Origin: Siphonobacter curvatus
Lineage (GTDB): Bacteria; Bacteroidota; Bacteroidia; Cytophagales; Spirosomataceae
Direction of reading: 5' to 3'
NCBI RefSeq assembly: GCF_002943425.1
Contig: NZ_PTRA01000005.1
Coordinates: 248,001-312,000 of the forward strand
DNA: 64,000 nucleotides
Part shown: positions 63,301-64,000 of the stretch, one piece after another
Layout: the number at the start of each line of letters is the position of its first letter
How positions within the stretch are numbered: the first letter of the stretch is position 1
Translations under genes and position numbers: made by a program
The notes under the pieces: model-generated
What the model was told of the DNA's origin: nothing
Databases searched by the model: none
The model's input: the letters and a program-made list of their open reading frames with translations, nothing else

Positions 63301-63535
63301 TAACGGCTTGATTCACTAACTCCCGATCTTCGGCATGAATGTAACGAAGGACCTCGTCGTAAGCTACGATGTCTTGTTTGGAAAATCCGTAGAGCTGCTT
63401 GCAAATATCGTCCCAAGCGACCCTATGATTAAGGGGATCCAGGTCCCAAGTGCCCAACCCGGCCGAAGCTAGAGCAAATACATACCGATCGACTGGGTGG
63501 CCATAAGGTTCAGGGGTTAACAAATCATTACTCAT
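60377..63535 (-). CDS. Multi-PAS sensor histidine kinase
   Basis: A 1052-residue soluble kinase from the ATG at 63535; an in-frame ATG at 63550 is an alternative. No TM helix. At least six PAS/PAC modules follow one another: LASAGLGTWDLDPLNHRVAW, then SFRTVGAEDGILRWLHCKGK (PAC), LAQLALESSKAGSFYVLLTT, ADMNGNLLFVNPYGLQLTGL, ITDAQLHITYVSQRWIDWTG, and two BaeS/PAS_4-like ones. A coiled-coil leads to the phosphoacceptor LQQFAYAASHDLQEPLRKIQ. The HATPase ends LGTGIGLALCRKVAENHQGY. It is divergent from a response regulator beginning at 63803, probably its partner. The number of PAS domains is a reading estimate. Confidence 0.9.
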   Translation of the reverse strand: MSNDLLTPEPYGHPVDRYVFALASAGLGTWDLDPLNHRVAWDDICKQLYGFSKQDIVAYDEVLRYIHAEDRELVNQAVTWALNPASGGQYEVSFRTVGAEDGILRWLHCKGKAYFNAEGEAYRFSGTAQDISSQREAQQKVQAAENLAQLALESSKAGSFYVLLTTDAISYTPRLAEILTGESRTELTRQTLISSLHPQDEPIREEAYQEANRTGHLKYEARFVWKDGSLHWARVIGTYAFDTDGKPLSLAGIVQEITDEVIHQQEDERLKALVNGSEECMGIADMNGNLLFVNPYGLQLTGLTLPQVKRMNLLEFCSADAYRLLTQEILPTLKNEGRWAGNVPFRSFPTGNAIPVHMKASYLRDKKGQVLNLLFTAHDLRAEIASRQSLQESEALFRNITTASTAALWITDAQLHITYVSQRWIDWTGQPLAKHLGFGWLDYVVEEDRSQAAERFLADFHVKRNHKNQFRIFHTDGTIRWVDCSGSPQYNDQGKFTGYVGAILDVTSTVEAQLQLLNSQDRLQSIIHQAPVAISLLTGPSMVIETANAQILELWGKTKAVIGLPLTQALPEIEGQPFMQLLEGVYDTGQAHYGISTLARLERGGVLQDCYFDFVYAPLREAEGHISGVMVIATEVTEQVRIRLALEASERRFRKLIEEAPMATGLYKGRELQVELVNEAMIKLWGKDKTVLNKKLPEALPELEGQPFLKILDDVFTSGKAYHAQADPVDLVIDGRMQRGYYNFTYKPLRNEFGEVYAILNMAVDVTQQMTAQKALEKSQKQYQLLASQLEERVAERTLELDQLNQELTLSNNNLQQFAYAASHDLQEPLRKIQTFSSILAERHAGGLTEQGLNLLHRIQSTADRMSMLVKDVLEYSRLTSTQGLEQKAVELRELLDGVLLDLEVPLQEKKVELVMGSLPTVWGNPRQLTQLLQNLLSNAIKFQKPKQDPRVEIRAQKATAEEMAMLPQLSPFRTYIRLDVSDNGIGFEEEYKEQIFQIFQRLNSRDNYLGTGIGLALCRKVAENHQGYITAQSQPGQGATFQVFLPDSPPV

Positions 63536-63802
63536 GGGTAGCTTAGCCAAGTACTTTAGTTATTGAGGTAACCGAGGAATAGACCCGACTGTTTAAAAAC
63601 GTTGTCGACGACTCATCCCGCAACGGAGTAAAAATAAGCAAGTCATTGCTTATTTGGTTAACGTACTAAAAGTCCGGGCCAGTGACGTAGAAAATGCGGA
63701 GTTTTTAAACCAGAAGCTATTTTTTGTGTTTACGTAAGAAAGAATACTTCGTGCAGGCGTTTTGCCGTTAGTTTTTCTTATAGTTTTTACCTATTGCTGC
63801 CT

Positions 63803-64000
63803 ATGGCTTTACACGGCCCTATCCTTTGCGTTGAAGACGACGAAGATGATCAATTTTTACTGCGTGCTACGCTGGAAGAACTAAGAATCAGCAACCCATT
63901 GCTTTTCTTTTCCAATGGCATTCCGGTGATGGAATATTTGACTAGTACTACGGAAGAACCTTTTCTCATTCTGTGTGACGTGAACATGCCTTTAATGAAT
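63803..64000 (+). CDS. Response regulator receiver (3' end off the window)
   Basis: From the ATG at 63803: ILCVEDDEDDQFLLRATLEE (acidic pocket E-D-D), then a strand LFFSNGIPVMEYLTS and ILCDVNMPLMN, with the phospho-Asp in CDVNMP close to the window edge. This is the Rcp-like single-receiver layout common beside multi-PAS kinases. About 66 residues are visible, so it cannot be told whether an output domain follows. It is divergent from the multi-PAS kinase, with about 265 bases between starts. Confidence 0.88.
   Translation, partial: MALHGPILCVEDDEDDQFLLRATLEELRISNPLLFFSNGIPVMEYLTSTTEEPFLILCDVNMPLMN

Noticed and set aside
1-64000. CRISPR arrays, rRNA or tRNA genes
   Set aside because: No regularly spaced repeats and no rRNA- or tRNA-like sequence was noticed on reading; small structured RNAs could still be missed without a covariance search.

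Overview
The window reads as a chromosomal segment of a Bacteroidota bacterium, most likely a Cytophagales member of the Spirosoma/Siphonobacter/Dyadobacter type. The evidence is the family content (GH106 rhamnosidase, arylsulfatase, MacB/FtsX-type permease, LytS/LytTR two-component pair, BfmA-like mobilization protein, many AraC regulators, Nudix-type regulator) and repeated matches to the Bacteroidota -7 promoter element TAnnTTTG just upstream of genes. No rRNA or tRNA gene and no CRISPR array was seen. Species assignment is inference.

Layout. 1-6.4 kb: the end of an alpha/beta hydrolase gene, two small lipoproteins, a serine-hydrolase stub, and a sugar (MFS) transporter plus mannitol-dehydrogenase operon. 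6.4-9 kb: a decayed NmrA-like fragment, then a short-chain dehydrogenase (SDR) and AraC pair. 9-16.9 kb: a graveyard of a mobilizable element. It holds a DUF1016 nuclease, a half hsdS with a nonsense codon, an outer-membrane barrel gene broken at an 11-G tract, a zeta-like toxin/antitoxin with a frameshifted toxin, a relaxase fragment, an XRE regulator, a duplicated-domain protein, a TraG/VirD4 C-terminal fragment, a frameshifted BfmA-like gene and a FAD-monooxygenase relic. 16.9-25.9 kb: two more SDR/AraC pairs, an ABC permease, and a siderophore-interacting protein with an AraC. 26-32.7 kb: GH106, sulfatase, PAF-AH-like hydrolase, lipoprotein. 32.9-40.7 kb: a complete RND efflux operon with its LytS/LytTR system. 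40.7-43.5 kb: two small barrel proteins and an alkaline-phosphatase-type phosphodiesterase. 43.7-45.5 kb: Rrf2 regulator and flavohemoprotein. 45.6-49.7 kb: two paralogous secreted two-repeat proteins around an OmpR-type two-component system. 50-52 kb: a fourth AraC/SDR pair. 52-64 kb: TIM-barrel isomerase, glyoxalase-like protein, Nudix regulator facing a carboxylesterase, superfamily 1 helicase, DadA-Rieske oxidoreductase, multi-PAS kinase and the start of a response regulator.

The most interesting signals are regulatory and systemic. (1) The two unnamed secreted proteins at 45.7 and 49.7 kb share a domain and flank a two-component system. Both upstream regions carry TTAAGAT-N3-TTAAT and TGGGTACGGT, which suggests an undescribed regulon. 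(2) The rrf2 and hmp genes carry the same dyad, AAAAGA-N8-TCTTTT; upstream of rrf2 it overlaps an exact TTTG-N19-TAnnTTTG promoter. (3) SDR/AraC pairs recur, and their SDR upstream regions hold direct repeats with an ACAAA-like core, mostly 21 bp apart. (4) A Nudix regulator with a degenerate catalytic box shares its intergenic region with an esterase and a perfect 25-bp palindrome. (5) A poly-G tract may switch an outer-membrane protein on and off.
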